The notes below the pieces were generated by a model. The model made no database searches, had not been told where the DNA came from, and saw nothing but the letters and a program-made list of their open reading frames with translations. The translations under genes and the position numbers were made by a program. This document shows, piece after piece, positions 1 to 11,321 of a stretch of 64,000 nt of DNA (the first letter of the stretch is position 1; every line of letters begins with the position of its first letter). The DNA comes from Siphlonurus alternatus (lineage: Eukaryota; Arthropoda; Insecta; Ephemeroptera; Siphlonuridae): NCBI GenBank assembly GCA_949825025.1, contig OX463778.1, positions 8,174,733 through 8,238,732 on the forward strand. The letters are read 5' to 3'.

Positions 1-649
1 ATACTTCTTGAGGTGAAAATCATCAAATTATGTTCTTTCTGAATCATTATGACTACCTGCCACATTAGATTGTCTTACAGATCAACAGGATTTTATACAA
101 AAAGAAACAGCTAAGCAGTAATTTTCACCTGGGAGGAGTTTGGGATTTTTTTATTCAATAAGTTATTAAATTTCTCTCCTTGAGGTTAGGCAACTCTTTC
201 AGCTTCACAGTTAAGTTGGTTGCATATTCAGTAGGGGCACTGTGAACGGTGCTGCGGCGAGATGATCGGGGGGACACATTTTAATTTAGTAACAATTAAC
301 GTGACAGCTCCAGGAGATTGCTTTGGAAAGCGGGTAATTGATGTTGGTTTCTCTGTACTTAATATGAAATGTATACTTTGTGCAGGATACGCATGCGCTT
401 CATTCTCTACGATTTGTTCATTGCTAATTCTGACATTATTACAGTCAAATTTACATGATATTCCCTCCGGAAATAGCCGGAAGTGTAAGGTTTCTGATCT
501 TCATATTCGTATTTCAGCGTTGCAATTTCACACATAGGTCAATACTTGTACTTCAAGCCACTCTGTTAAGTTTCAAAACTGAATTAAAAACAGAAGAGCT
601 GCAAACTTCACACTTCCGGAAGGAATATCAAATTGATTTGACTGTATGT

Positions 650-830
650 ATTAAACAATGTGCAGTTAGGAAGAAAAATACAACGATTACACCGGCCCCT
701 ATGAGTTTGGAGCTCACGGCGGGGTAATGGGGTAATGCATAGTTGCGGATAAGGGAAGTATGGTGGCCACGGCCTGTTACGCTTCTCAGCATTCACTGAG
801 GTGAGACTGAGGGAACCGTGGAAAACCTGA
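650..830 (-). repeat. Inverted copy of the 4.8-kb dispersed repeat
   Basis: Read on the minus strand, this stretch resembles 4781-4890: the same run of CTCAGTCTCACCTCAG, then a GAA-GCTG-like step, AACAGGC, a C-rich patch and GAGCTC/TCATAGGG. It is a diverged, oppositely oriented member of the repeat that also occurs at 4757-5640 and around 7345-11375. No coding sequence is supported in 1-1100; short reading frames there have no recognisable domains. Confidence 0.5.
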
Positions 831-1129
831 ATCATGACGGACACCTCTACTATTTATCAATGGAATAAAGTGATATCTGATATCCAAAGCCTGAGAACCA
901 CATATCACTGCACTGGGTGTAAAACGATATTAATTAACCCTAGGAAGGGAACAACGCAAATTTTACTTGAAACACATAAAAATGCGCATTTAAAATTAAA
1001 CTCTATGAGGCCCGCCTGCTTTATGAAAAATACCCAGTGGTGACCTCCCAGCTGCAAATCTGGTTTGAAGTGACCGCCTCCCTATTCCTACTGTAAAATA
1101 CCCCCGGTGACCAATATTTGCCTTCACAG

Positions 1130-1288
1130 ATGGGTGCGGCACAGGATCATATTGACTGGAATCAAGAGCTCTCTAACGACTGGCGCCACGGACTGAGCAC
1201 CATCGCGCAACAGCAGCGTCACATGTTGGAGAGCGGGCTGCGAGCGGACTGCAGCTTCGTGGTGGGGCCCGAGGACGGAGACACGCAG
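1130..1288 (+). CDS. BTB gene, first recognised exon segment
   Basis: 53 codons, phase 0 at both ends, ending ..EDGDTQ immediately before GTCAGT. It contains the start of the BTB domain (DCSFVV). Confidence 0.65.
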
Positions 1289-2906
1289 GTCAGTAGGTCA
1301 ATTACCTCTGTGACGTCACAGTTTTCTGACCTCACGTTTACTGCGCAGGTGTTCCGCGCACACAAATTTGTGCTTTGCCGTGCCAGCCCGGTGTTCGAGG
1401 CCATGTTCCTGGGGGAGTTGGACGTGGCGAGGTCAAATGAGGTGAAGGTCACTGACATCCAGCCGGACATCTTCAAGAAATTATTAGAGTGAGTTTTTGA
1501 ATGCAATGTCTCGTGACGGGCTCGTGAATATTAATTAAAATAGGCAGACGCCTTCGTGACACAATATTTTATGCATAACAGAATTTATATAAGATGAGTA
1601 TTATATCATTCCATAAAATTAATCATTCCATAAAACATTCCACTGGCTGAATTGAATTAAAAACTAAATTTAAAAGTACATTAATTGTTATGCTTTTTAT
1701 GACGTTGAGTTAATTTGTGCTTTTTGTAGAATGGACAACATACATGTATGAAAAAATTTTATTGCAGAAATTGAGAAATGAATAGAGGGTACCAAATTAT
1801 GCTACTCTGAAATTTTTCAGATTTTTTTGAGACCCAGAATTATTTTTAAATAATTATTGAAAGTGCGGCCACGCCCCCTGGAGGCGTCAATAGGCGTCCA
1901 GTCTCTCTCCTTTTTATTAAGAATTCAGGGGTGCCAACTGAAATCACTTGACTTTCAATAATTATTTAAAAATAGTTCCGGGACTCAAAAAAATCTGAAA
2001 AAATTCAGAGTAGCATAATTTGGTACCCTCTATATTCATTCCTGCATGCAATAAATTTTTTTCATGTATATATGTTGTCCATTGTATAACTGCATTTGTT
2101 TGCATTTTTATGTACCCTCTGGACAGCATGAACTTTACTCTTGCTTCACTTTCTATAGAGCTGTCACAGCTGTGGCTCTAATATAATAGGCAGAAAGATT
2201 CAGATTTGCAATTTTCGGAGGTTAAAAAAAAAGCACCAGTTTACTAATATCAAAAGAGTTTTGGTTCACCATGCCTCCACAGACTGTGTGGTAACGCTTA
2301 CAAAGAAAAAGCAGGAGTAAAGTTCGTGGTGTCCAGAGGTCACATAGCATACAATGCTATTTGTCAGTTGAAGGAATTAATAATGGAGCAAATTTATTAA
2401 TTCGCTATTGAGCGCGAAGACAATTTCAAATTAATTTCGATTGTCAATTTATATATAGTAAATTTCTTACGATCTACAAGTGAAACACACCGTACCTGCC
2501 ATTAAATCGCTATGAGGTAGATAACAGCGAGCACATCGGCGGGAGATGTGGCATTTCACCCGTCAGGTACTTGTTGGTCAACCTCTGACCTTGCATATAA
2601 CGGAGGTCCAAATTACCTGAAGAACCGAAAGGTCATTGCCTCCTGCCGACGAAGTGTCGTGAGGTTTCTCTGGTGCTCACAAAGGTTTTTCCCCCCTGCA
2701 GACATACGTACATGGACGTGGTGACTCTGGGCATGGCAGACGAGGCGCTGAATCTGGCGGTGGCCGCGGACAAATACCTGCTGCTGCCGCTGAGGGCCGC
2801 CTGTCTGGCGAAGGTACGCTCCTCCGTGGTCGCCAGTTGTGTGTGGCGCGCCCTCCATCTGGCGATGATGCTGAATTACAAGCCGCTCACCGAGGCCTGC
2901 GTCAAG
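1130..2906 (+). CDS. BTB/BACK-domain protein, partial gene (BTBD-like)
   Basis: Exon segments are 1130-1288, 1349-1488 and 2702-2906. The product begins MGAAQDHIDWNQ. It then has the BTB core: residues DCSFVVGPEDGDTQ, the conserved VFRAHKFVLCRASPVFEAMF, and a KLLE helix, followed after a 1.2-kb intron by a TYMDVV..L strand, AADKYLLLPLRAACLAK, and the first BACK-like helices ending LTEACVK. BTB domains dimerise and often recruit cullin-3 ligases; BTBD1/2/3/6-type proteins add a C-terminal PHR domain, which is not seen here. The ATG directly follows TTCACAG, which could itself be a splice acceptor, so an upstream exon may exist. The donor at 2907 (GTGCGT) leaves phase 0, so the gene must continue. 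Candidate downstream exons at 5618 and 11322 are weak. The subfamily is not resolved. Confidence 0.7.
1349..1488 (+). CDS. BTB gene, exon with the conserved BTB core
   Basis: Begins VFRAHKFVLCRASP after GCGCAG and ends within the Glu codon of KLLE at a GTGAGT donor (phase 2). The BTB motif reads through only if the 60 bases before it are removed or tolerated (see findings). Confidence 0.65.
1730..2084. mobile_element. Foldback MITE, family B, in the BTB gene intron
   Basis: Terminal inverted repeats start ATGGACAACATACATG and close with ATATGTTGTCCATTG. Inside them both arms carry GAGGGTACCAAATTATGC, CTCTGAAATTTTTCAGA and TTTAAATAATTATTGAAAGT with their complements. The centre has CACGCCCCCTGGAGGCGTCAA. 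No protein is encoded, so it is non-autonomous. Related copies lie at 18440, 30110, 34745, 43083 and 49908. Confidence 0.8.
2702..2906 (+). CDS. BTB gene, end of BTB domain and start of BACK-like helices
   Basis: Follows a CCCCCCTGCAG acceptor. 205 bases plus the two carried over give 69 whole codons. Residues ADEALNLAVAADKYLLLPL and LRAACLAK match the last BTB helices; LHLAMMLNYKPLTEACVK resembles the first BACK helices. This exon is much more GC-rich than the surrounding intron. Confidence 0.65.
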
Positions 2907-4060
2907 GTGCGTCACGTGACCGGGAGGGGGGGGGGAGGGAGGCTTTCCTGAATGTTACTAATTAACAAGGGTGGTAAAGGGCTTCCTCCTGGCCATATTT
3001 GATGGCCTTACAAGTTAATAAGCGAGAGCTCCTCGCCTGATTGTGTTTTATTTTCTTGCTGTATAATTATATATATATATATATATATAAATATATGTAT
3101 ACCCTTAATTGATGATCAACAGTGAGAATATCGTATCTGCTGTTGAACTTAAATCTGATATGTAGCATCAAAGTGTTATAATCTATATAATTTATTAATA
3201 TTATATAGAATAACTAGGGGTGGGGAGCAAACCTCGCATACGCTCGGTGATTTCTTAAGTTGTGTCAATGCTTTGTCAATCATATGTCGCCATCTAAACA
3301 TGTATTTAGTACAATTATATATAAATGTGCTTGTAATAATGTACGTGATAATACAATATTTTAAGAATTTTATAATACTTATAATCTTCAAACTACAGCG
3401 CGCCAAAATTGATAGAGTTGATACACGCAATTCGCGTTTTTTGTTTTTAATGGCCGCTTTGGCGGGGTGGGAAAAAAATGTTTTCGTTAAATTCTTCAGT
3501 GAATTTCGGAATTGAGTGTTGAGTAATCAGTGAATCGTGTGATATAATACTGATGCAGACCATGCAAACCCAGTGCACACCATCTTCTTGCATCGTTATC
3601 AACAATTGATTACGAATTGTAATCAGTAGAAGAACAGCCACGGGTAGTATTAAACTGTAGTCTTTCAGTTAAATAGCTTAGGAGCTTTCACATATTCGGA
3701 AATCGCTACAGCGTGCTACGGCATGACACTTTTAGCTCTGTAAGAAAATCACATGGTTTTCAGCAAAAGTTTTCGAATATGTGATAGCTCCTTCAAATTT
3801 GGATCTTACTTTGTGTCATCTCTTTAGGTTTAGAAGTTTTGCAACCTTGTCGAAGGACAGGCACCGGCCCTGAGGGTCTGACCAGAGGCCATCCAAAGAG
3901 GTAGACACGACTCACACAATGGTATGATACATATGCATATCATGCATATTTACTGGCACCAGGACCAGCTATAATATATTTGCATACCGCTCTTCACTGC
4001 GGGGACCACCAGCCATTTCATCATTGACTGGTCATATCAAAAGATGATGCAGGTAAGGAA
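2907..4060. other. AT-rich non-coding stretch
   Basis: Holds a (TA)n run at about 3068-3090 and no recognised gene; the short reading frames here have biased composition and no domain. It may be intron if the BTB gene continues to 5.6 kb. Confidence 0.4.
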
Positions 4061-4530
4061 GATTGTCTTATTTTCAGATGAGGTTTTGCTCCCAATATAC
4101 GAGTATCATAGGCCTATTCGTAAACCCAGCTCGGTGTACACTTTCTGCACCCAACCAACATTATGAACATGGGATACAAGGTCGATTGGGTGCAGAAAGT
4201 GTACACCAAGCAGGGTTTACGAACAGGCCTAATATGTAATATACATAGTATGTAAAATATGCAGAAGTACATATATATTATCTTGCAAGAGCGAAGATTG
4301 TCTTATTTTCAGATGAGGTTTTGCTCCCAATATACGAGTATCATAGGCCTATTCGTAAACCCTGCTCGGTGTACACTTTCTGCACCCAACCAACATTATG
4401 AACATGGGATACAAGGTCGATTGGGTGCAGAAAGTGTACACCAAGCAGGGTTTACGGACAGGCCTAATATGTAATATACATAGTATGTAAGATATGCAGA
4501 AGTACATATATATTATCTTGCAAGAGCAGT
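4061..4530 (+). repeat. 235-bp tandem duplication, each unit an inverted repeat
   Basis: GATTGTCTTATTTTCAGATG starts at 4061 and again at 4296, and the following 235 bases are nearly identical. Within each unit GGCCTATTCGTAAACCC, GGTGTACACTTTCTGCACCC is followed about 40 bases later by its complement (GGGTGCAGAAAGTGTACACC, GGGTTTACG). Each unit is therefore a hairpin with arms of about 45 bases. Confidence 0.85.
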
Positions 4531-4756
4531 GTCCCATTACATTGTGCCTTCTCCTTCTCTTACAGAGGTGGTCTATATATATCTGTGTTGTGATGCAAGC
4601 ATGATGGAGTTCTATTGCTTTCCCAACCAACTCTCCCTCAAAAGCTAGGAGAGAGAGAGAGAGAGCGGATCGAGACATGAGTATGAGTTTTCATGCCTCC
4701 ATTTTGGTGATCAAAAAGCAAGTGGGAAAAAAAAGAGTAAATTAAGGCAGTGTCTG

Positions 4757-5640
4757 TCTTGACTGCTCATTCCTACAGTTCTCTCAATCTCACCTCAGCG
4801 AAAGCTGGAACGCTTAACAGGCTATTGCCACTATCATCCCTCTCCTTACCCCCCCCCCCCTTCCTTGCCCTGAGTTCATAGGGTGTATCCTTGTGGCCAA
4901 AGGAAAAATTGTTTCTGGTATTTTTATATCGTATTATTATTACGGTCCCCTGTCCCTTTAAGTTATTGAATCTTTTACTGCAATACATATGCAATCAAAT
5001 TGTTTCTTTGATGGCATGGTATTGCATGTACACTACTTCATTAAAAGATTCAGTAACTGAACTCTTTGAGTAGGATCAATAACTTAAGATTGAGATAACG
5101 CCGAACAGCTGTTCAACATACTCTTCTTTGATTGACATGTAAATCTTAGCAGTCTCAAAAATTCTGAAATTTTTTTGACAGACAGATATTAGTGCCTGAA
5201 AGTCATAGGAAAAATGTCAAAACAATTCAATGAGTTTTTTTTTTTTTTTTTTTTGAAATTCCCAGCATTGGGCTTTCCAATGGAGAGAAAAGGTATGAAC
5301 TAAATTAAAAAAATCAGCTCGTTAAGTTTTTTTAAAACTTTTTCTATGACTTTTAGGCACTGACATCTGCCTCTAAGAAAAATTCATAATTTTTTGAATT
5401 TGCAAAGGTTTACATGTAATTAAATAAATAAATTGGGAGTACATCGAACAGCTGTTCGGCGTTGTCTCTACCTTAACAGGTCATTGTCACTATCATTCCC
5501 CTCCCTGCACCCCCCCTCTTCCCTCCCTTCCCCCCATTGAGCTCATATAGGGTGTATCCTACCTCCTAGGCGAAAAAAATTTTTTTATTGAATTTTCATA
5601 ATGTATTTATTTTACAGGTGGCGTTGTTTCTATGTCCATT
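4757..5640 (+). repeat. Segment G, copy 1 (intact target of the 3.3-kb insertion)
   Basis: Matches 7345-7422 joined to 10757-11375: shared blocks include GGTCCCCTGTCCCTTTAAGT, GCAATCAAATTGTTTCTTT, GATGGCATGG and TTAAAAGATTCAGTAACTGA, then the TTAA element, a C-rich block and an acceptor-like TTTTACAGGTGGCGTTGTTT. The DNA was duplicated as a unit. A polyC tract lies at about 4849-4862 and a polyT tract at 5236-5254. Confidence 0.8.
5084..5476. mobile_element. TTAA-flanked foldback element, family A, copy 1
   Basis: Runs from TTAAGATTGAGATAACGCCG to its complement CGGCGTTGTCTCTACCTTAA. The subterminal GAACAGCTGTTC palindrome and TTTACATGTAA-like blocks appear in both arms. It has no coding capacity. 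The same element sits at the same place in the duplicated segment (10833-11209), so it predates that duplication. Confidence 0.75.
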
Positions 5641-6028
5641 CAAATACTTTTGTTGTAAAGTGTTTGAGGACCATGCAGCCGCCTTTATTGTTGCAATCTG
5701 CTCTGCAAAAAGAAATATGCATCGATGGTTCTGCGGATCTGCGGAGAAGGCGCTGGTTTTCATTCTCCAAAATGACGGGTTTGCTTGTTCAGTAAGATTG
5801 TGGATTAAAGTAACAAAGAATGGAAAGAAACTTTTTGCAAAGGCAAATCCGTCCTTTTGTAAAATTCAGAGAATGCTAATCAACACTTTCTCCGAGGAAC
5901 CATCGTTATGTATCCATATAGGCAGGGAAGCAGTATGTACAAGTGAGAAGCACAGAGCCTATGGTGAGTTTTGTTATGGACGAGTAGTGCAATGCATGGA
6001 ATCGTGGGAAAAAAAACCCTCGGAATAA
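5618..6028 (+). pseudogene. Exon-like reading frame, possible BACK-domain exon fossil
   Basis: An acceptor-like TTATTTTACAG precedes a frame reading VALFLCPFKYFCCKVFEDHA and then about 115 residues unlike any family I recognise. The C-x2-VFEDHA pattern resembles the BACK helix of BTB proteins (typically C..VIEDNA), and phase 0 fits the donor at 2907. The paralogous copy at 11322 stops after about 30 codons. The 3' part runs into the AAAAACCC repeat, so this is probably not an intact exon. The assignment to the BTB gene is inference. Confidence 0.3.
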
Positions 6029-6866
6029 AAACCCTTGTATTAAAAAACCCTTGAAAAAAAACCCTAGGGAAAAAAACCCTCGGGGATAAAAAACCCACGG
6101 GAAAAAAACCCTTTGCTGAAGGAGCAGCCCCAAGGAGCATTCGTGGCGTAGTAGCGCGGTAGCGAGGTTTCACGGTGTGGGGAGCTCATCAAAATGTAGA
6201 AGTCTACGCGGCGATGTTGTGGAAGTTAACTATTATCTGTATTGTGTATAGTAATTCCAACTGTGTTTTTTGTTAAAAATTATTTTAAAGACATTTTTTC
6301 TAACTTTGAATATTATATATTGGATATAAAATAATTAAAATAAAAAAGTAATAAAACATAAAAAGTCGTTGTCCTACTCGTATTATTAATATATTATATA
6401 ACATATTATAGACATAAAATGAACATTTGAAAATTATAATATCTAATAGGTTCAGTGATTCAATAATTATTATTAACATGACTAATGAGACTAATCAGAT
6501 ATATGATATCTCATGTAATATATATTATTGGAACATATATAATGATAATCTGTCAAAATAGGGGAAAAAATGAAGATAGGCAAGCTTTAACTTAAAAATG
6601 CCGCAGCGCCGCATTCTGACATCGCTTCGTCCGTAAGGTTTGTTAGGAGAAAAATCTTATTTATTTTTTCATTCAAATTCTATGCTGCACGAAATCTCGA
6701 ATATTTTTTACTACGCCACGAATGCTCCTTGCAGTCCTTGCAGCGAAGGTTTTTTTTTCCGTGTGTTTTTTTTATCCCCGAGGGTTTTTTTTCCTTGTTT
6801 TTTTTTTCAAGGGTTTTTTAATAGAAGGGTTTTTTTTTGGAGGTTTTTTTTCCCGCTTACCGATGC
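6003..6866. repeat. Inverted-repeat element with AAAAAACCC arrays at both ends
   Basis: The left arm (about 6008-6110) is a series of A-run plus CCCTNGG units ending GGAGCATTCGTGGCGTAG. The right arm (about 6711-6866) begins CTACGCCACGAATGCTCC and continues as T-run plus GGG units. The roughly 560-base centre is AT-rich and non-coding. The arrangement is that of a foldback transposon whose termini are short tandem arrays. Confidence 0.7.
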
Positions 6867-8219
6867 ATGATATACAGTAGCGTCAGTAGCACAAAATGCA
6901 GAAGCTATATTGCCACTGTCATAATTATGTAATTTTTTTTACATTAACTGCACCTCACTCAATATGCATGCAATGTATGTAAATTCAGCTCTCCAGCCGA
7001 GTTGAAGGGACATGGGACAATAAAATCATGTATGCATACAAAATTTCTGTAAGATATGTTAATGGGAGAATTAGTTATAATTTCTGTTTTCGGACCATCC
7101 CCCAAATTTATAAATATTAAATAAAATAGACAGCCGCAGGGCAATTGCACAGGCAACATCGCACTGACATAGCTGAACGGAAGGAGGGGGAAGTGAGTTC
7201 CATGGAAGGAAGGCACCAATTTTGCCTTTCATGATTGCTAACGTCAGCAATCCACACTTTGGTTACTCTCGACCGGCTTACTCTAGGGCACTCGCCACCG
7301 TGCGGCATGTATTCACACTCAGTGAGTAACTTTTAAATAAAAATACATATTTCTATGGTCCCCTGTCCCTTTAAGTTATTGAATCTTTTACTGAAATACA
7401 TATGCAATCAAATTGTTTCTTTCCCACGTATAAATTTTGACTACTTTGGGCTTGGTTTGCTAGCCCAAAATAGCATTGCTAGCTCAAAATTACTTTCCTT
7501 CAAGTATCAGTTTGGGCTGCGAAGCCCAGAGTACCTGAAACTGGCTTTAAAGTGTTATTGAGCTATCTGAACTCAAATTTGCTTATAACCAAAGTAGCCC
7601 ACGATTGTCCAATAATGCTTCAGGCTTTATTTAGACCAAACATGCTCATTTAAGCCTCCAGCTCAGATTGGAATTTTATAGCTTAAAATAGACCAGATTT
7701 GTGACCAAGCAATTTTAACCTAATTAAGACCAAACAAGCTTGAAACAAATTTAAGCTAGCTGTTGACCGTTTTAGCCCAAAATGGTACCTAATATCCCCA
7801 GGGTTGCAGTAAGCTTGTTATTGGCCAAAAAAGCTCAATTAAGCCCAAGCTCAACCTAGCTTCATGTAGCTGTATATTGACCAATCCAGCTAAAATAAAT
7901 CTGAGCACCCTGTAGACCATTTCTGCCCAAAATAGCCATGAATGAATTCCTTGCCTCGGCCAGCACAAAGTGAGCCAAAAATGCTTAAAATGGCACTCTT
8001 CAGCCCAAACATGCCCTTTTTTACTCTGAAAGTATTCATGTGCTTGACCAAGCCCAAAATGGACCAAAAGAGCTTAAAATGGCACTCTTTAGCCCAAACA
8101 TACCCCTTTTTACTCTGAATGTATTCCTCAGGTTGGCTCAGTTCAAAATAGCCCAAAATAGCTTAAAATTGATTTTTTTTGCCCAAAGATGTTTTTTCCC
8201 TCCCTGAATGTACTGCATT

Positions 8220-8820
8220 GGTTAGGTAGCCCAAAGTGGACCAAAACAGCTTAAAATGGACCTCTTTTGCCCAAAGATGTGCCGGTCCACCCTGAATGTA
8301 CTGCATTGGTTAAGGTAGCCCAAAGTGGACCAAAACAGCTTAAAATGGACCTCTTTTGCCCAAAGATGTGCCGATCCACCCTGAATGTACTGCATTGGTT
8401 AAGGTAGCTCTACCTTAACCAATGCAGTACATTCAGGGTGGATCGGCACATCTTTGGGCAAAAGAGGTCTATTTTAAGCTGTTTTGGTCCACTTTGGGCT
8501 ACCTTAACCAATGCAGTACATTCAGGGTTGATCGGCACATCTTTGGGCAAAAGAGGTCCATTTTAAGCTGTTTTGGTCCACTTTGGGCTACCTTAGCCAA
8601 TGCAGTACATTCAGGGTGGATCGGCACATCTTTGGGCAAAAGAGGTCCATTTTAAGCTGTTTTGGTCCACTTTGGGCTACCTTTACCAATGCAGTACATT
8701 CAAGGTGGATCGGCACATCTTTGGGAGCCCAAAGTGGACCATAACAGCTTCAAATGGACCTCTTTTGCCCAGAGATGTGCCGATCCGCCCTGAATGTATG
8801 CATACTGCATTGGATTAGGT
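8220..8820. repeat. 89-bp tandem repeats that reverse direction at about 8406
   Basis: CCAATGCAGTACATTCAGG recurs at 8419, 8508, 8597 and 8686 (spacing exactly 89). The same unit is in reverse orientation at 8220-8406 and again at 8725-8820. The junction GGTAGCTCTACC at about 8403-8414 is the centre of a palindrome with arms of about 180 bases. Confidence 0.9.
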
Positions 8821-10004
8821 AACTTAAAGTGAACCATTACAGCTTAAAATAGACCTCATCTATAAGCTGGGTCTATTATATTTATCAGAATTATTTAAGT
8901 CGTTCTGTCATGTTTACAAAGATTTCGCCATTTGTAGACTTTTGGAGATTAATTTAGCGCGTTTCCGATGGTTTCCGATCGGTTCCGAACTTCCGATCGC
9001 TCTGATTGGTTCATTTGAATTCATTTCTCTACCGGTTTTCCATCTGACTTGTAACAGTCGACAATCATATTAATGTTGTTGTTGTTGCAGTATGTATCTT
9101 TCTTATAGTGTCCTAAGTAGTGTCATGTATCTATATTTTTAAGGTTTTCTTTAGTGTAGTAATGCGTAAATCATCTGCTAAGGTAAGCATACATGTATAT
9201 AGTCTATATACATCAATATCTCAGGGTTAAAGTTGATCGGGAAATGTTTTTCTGTTCATGCCACCGGGTGGCATATCTATCCTAATAGGTTTAAGCTGCT
9301 AACAATGCAGTTCCTCAGCCTATTCTTCCACAATTTTGAAGAAAAAAGCAGTTCTACACAGCCAAAATGTAAGGAAATAAATGAACAAAGGTTAATTTTG
9401 TTCTAAAATTGCGGTAAGTGGCACTTTTTACAATTTTAATAACAATTTCACAGCTATAATAAATGAAACTGTATTTCATTCAGGATATTATGCTCTCTAA
9501 TTACTAATAGAATTGATACAATGACCTCTTACATACGTACTGTATGCATACTGTATTTACCGTGTGCAAATAATATGCATTCAGTACGTTATTTGTACGT
9601 ATATGATAAAAAAACAGAATAAACAGACACCTCATTTAATATGCATACCATGTGATTCTTGGGCCAGTCTCTTCCCCTCACAGTCAGCCAAGTATTCCTT
9701 TGCATTATTTATAGTGTCTGGTATGCATGCATCAGCATGATGACAATACTGATTTTCCCCAGCTCTTATAACCATGAATAAATTATTTTATTTTATAGCA
9801 CTTTTATCAACTTTGAGCTTCAAGTTTTAACTAATTAATAGAATGCATTCATGGTCATAAAAGGCACATGTTTTTAGGCAAAATATTTCTATCTTCATCT
9901 ATTTTCGTTTGTTTTATGAAGCGATAATTAAGGTAAAGAATGCAATACATTCAGAGAAAAAAAGGCCATTTTGAGCTATTTTAGTCTATTTTTAGCTACT
10001 GTTA

Positions 10005-10440
10005 GTAATGCAGTACATTCAAGTTGAATAAGCACATCTTTGGGCCAAAGAGGTCCATTTTAAGCTGTTTTGGTTCACTTTGAGCTACCTAAACCAATGC
10101 AGTACATTCAGGGTGGATCGGCACATCTTTGGGCAAAAGAGGTCCATTTTAAGCTGGTTTGGTCCACTTTGGGCTACCTTTACCAATGCAGTACATTCAG
10201 GGTGGATCGGCACATCTTTGGGCAAAAGAGGTCCATTTTAAGCTGTTTTGGTCCACTTTGGGCTACCTAAACCAATGCAGTATATTCAGGGTGGATCGGC
10301 ACATCTTTGGGCAAAAGAGGTCCATTTTAAGCTGTTTTGGTCCACTTTGGGCTACCTTAGCCAATGCAGTATATTCAGGGTGGATCGGCACATCTTTGGG
10401 CAAAAGAGGTCCATTTTAAGCTGTTTTGGTCTATTTTGAG
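10005..10440 (+). repeat. 89-bp tandem repeat array, right arm
   Basis: CCAATGCAGTA occurs at 10094, 10183, 10272 and 10361, period 89. Units are nearly identical to those at 8419-8700 and complementary to those at 8220-8406, showing that the two arms of the foldback element have stayed homogeneous. Confidence 0.9.
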
Positions 10441-10832
10441 CTATATAAGCGTACTGGGGACAACCAGGGTAGAAAAGGTCAAGTTTGGGCAAATTTGGTC
10501 AATTTCCAGCTTGTTTAAGCATGGCATAGTTGGTTCAAATTGATCCATAATGAGCTACATAGAGCTATGGATTAAGTGGTGTATTGGTCCAGTTAGGGTT
10601 ATATTGGGCTATTACAGCTCAATGTTACTTTTTTTGCTAGCCCAGATTTGCCCAAAATCGGCCAATTAGGTGCCTGTCGGAGTCTAATTGGGCTAGCAAA
10701 ATTTTGGTCTTATTTGAGCTGATAAGCCCAAAGTGTAGTCAAAATTTATACGTGGGTTGATGGCATGGGATAATATTGCATGTACTGCATTAAAAGATTC
10801 AGTAACTGAACTCTTTGAGTAGGATTAATAAC

Positions 10833-11209
10833 TTAAGATTAAGATAACGCCGAACAGCTGTTCGACATACTCTTCTTTGATTGACATGTAAATCTTAGTA
10901 AAGTCACAAAAATTCTGAATTTTTTTTGACAGACAGGGATGCCTGAAAGTGGTAGAAAAAATTTCAAAACAATTTTTTTTTTTTTTTTTAATTTCCAGCA
11001 TAGTGTCTTCCAGCGGAGAGAGAAACGAAGAACTAAATTAAAAAAATAATGAGCTCACTAAATTGTTTTTAAACTCTTTCTATGGTTCCTAGGCACTAAT
11101 ATATCTGCCTCTTAAAAAAAGAAAACATAATTTTTTGAACTTGCCAAGGTTTACATGTTAATGAATTGGGAGTACGTCAAATAGCTGTTCAAGGTTATCT
11201 CTACCTTAA
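10833..11209. mobile_element. TTAA-flanked foldback element, family A, copy 2
   Basis: TTAAGATTAAGATAACGCCG at the left and AAGGTTATCTCTACCTTAA at the right, with the same interior as 5084-5476. It belongs to the duplicated segment rather than to a separate insertion. Confidence 0.75.
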
Positions 11210-11321
11210 CAGGAGGTCACTGCCACTATCATTCCTTCCCCCGCCCCTTCACTCCCTCCTCTCCCCCCCCCCCCGGAGCTCATTGTTTATCTGGAATATT
11301 TATATTGTATTTGTTTTACAG

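Larger units (their letters stand above)
7423..10756. mobile_element. 3.3-kb foldback element with inverted 89-bp arrays
   Basis: The ends are CCCACGTATAAATTTTGACT and the exact complement AGTCAAAATTTATACGTGGG. Both arms consist of degenerate AGCCCAAA.TGGACCAAAACAGC units facing opposite ways, becoming near-perfect 89-bp repeats inward. The centre (about 8850-9950) is unique AT-rich DNA with no open frame of note. Flanks are TTTCTTT on the left and TTGATGG on the right; the uninterrupted sequence TTTCTTTGATGG is at about 5004-5015, giving a 2-base (TT) duplication. No transposase is present, so it is non-autonomous or a Drosophila FB-like foldback type. The reading frames in it (MQYIQGGSAHLWAKE...) are repeat translations, not genes. 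Confidence 0.85.

Noticed and set aside
7789..10439. Many reading frames of the type MQYIQGGSAHLWAKE
   Set aside because: They are translations of the 89-bp repeat in both directions, with no independent sign of coding.
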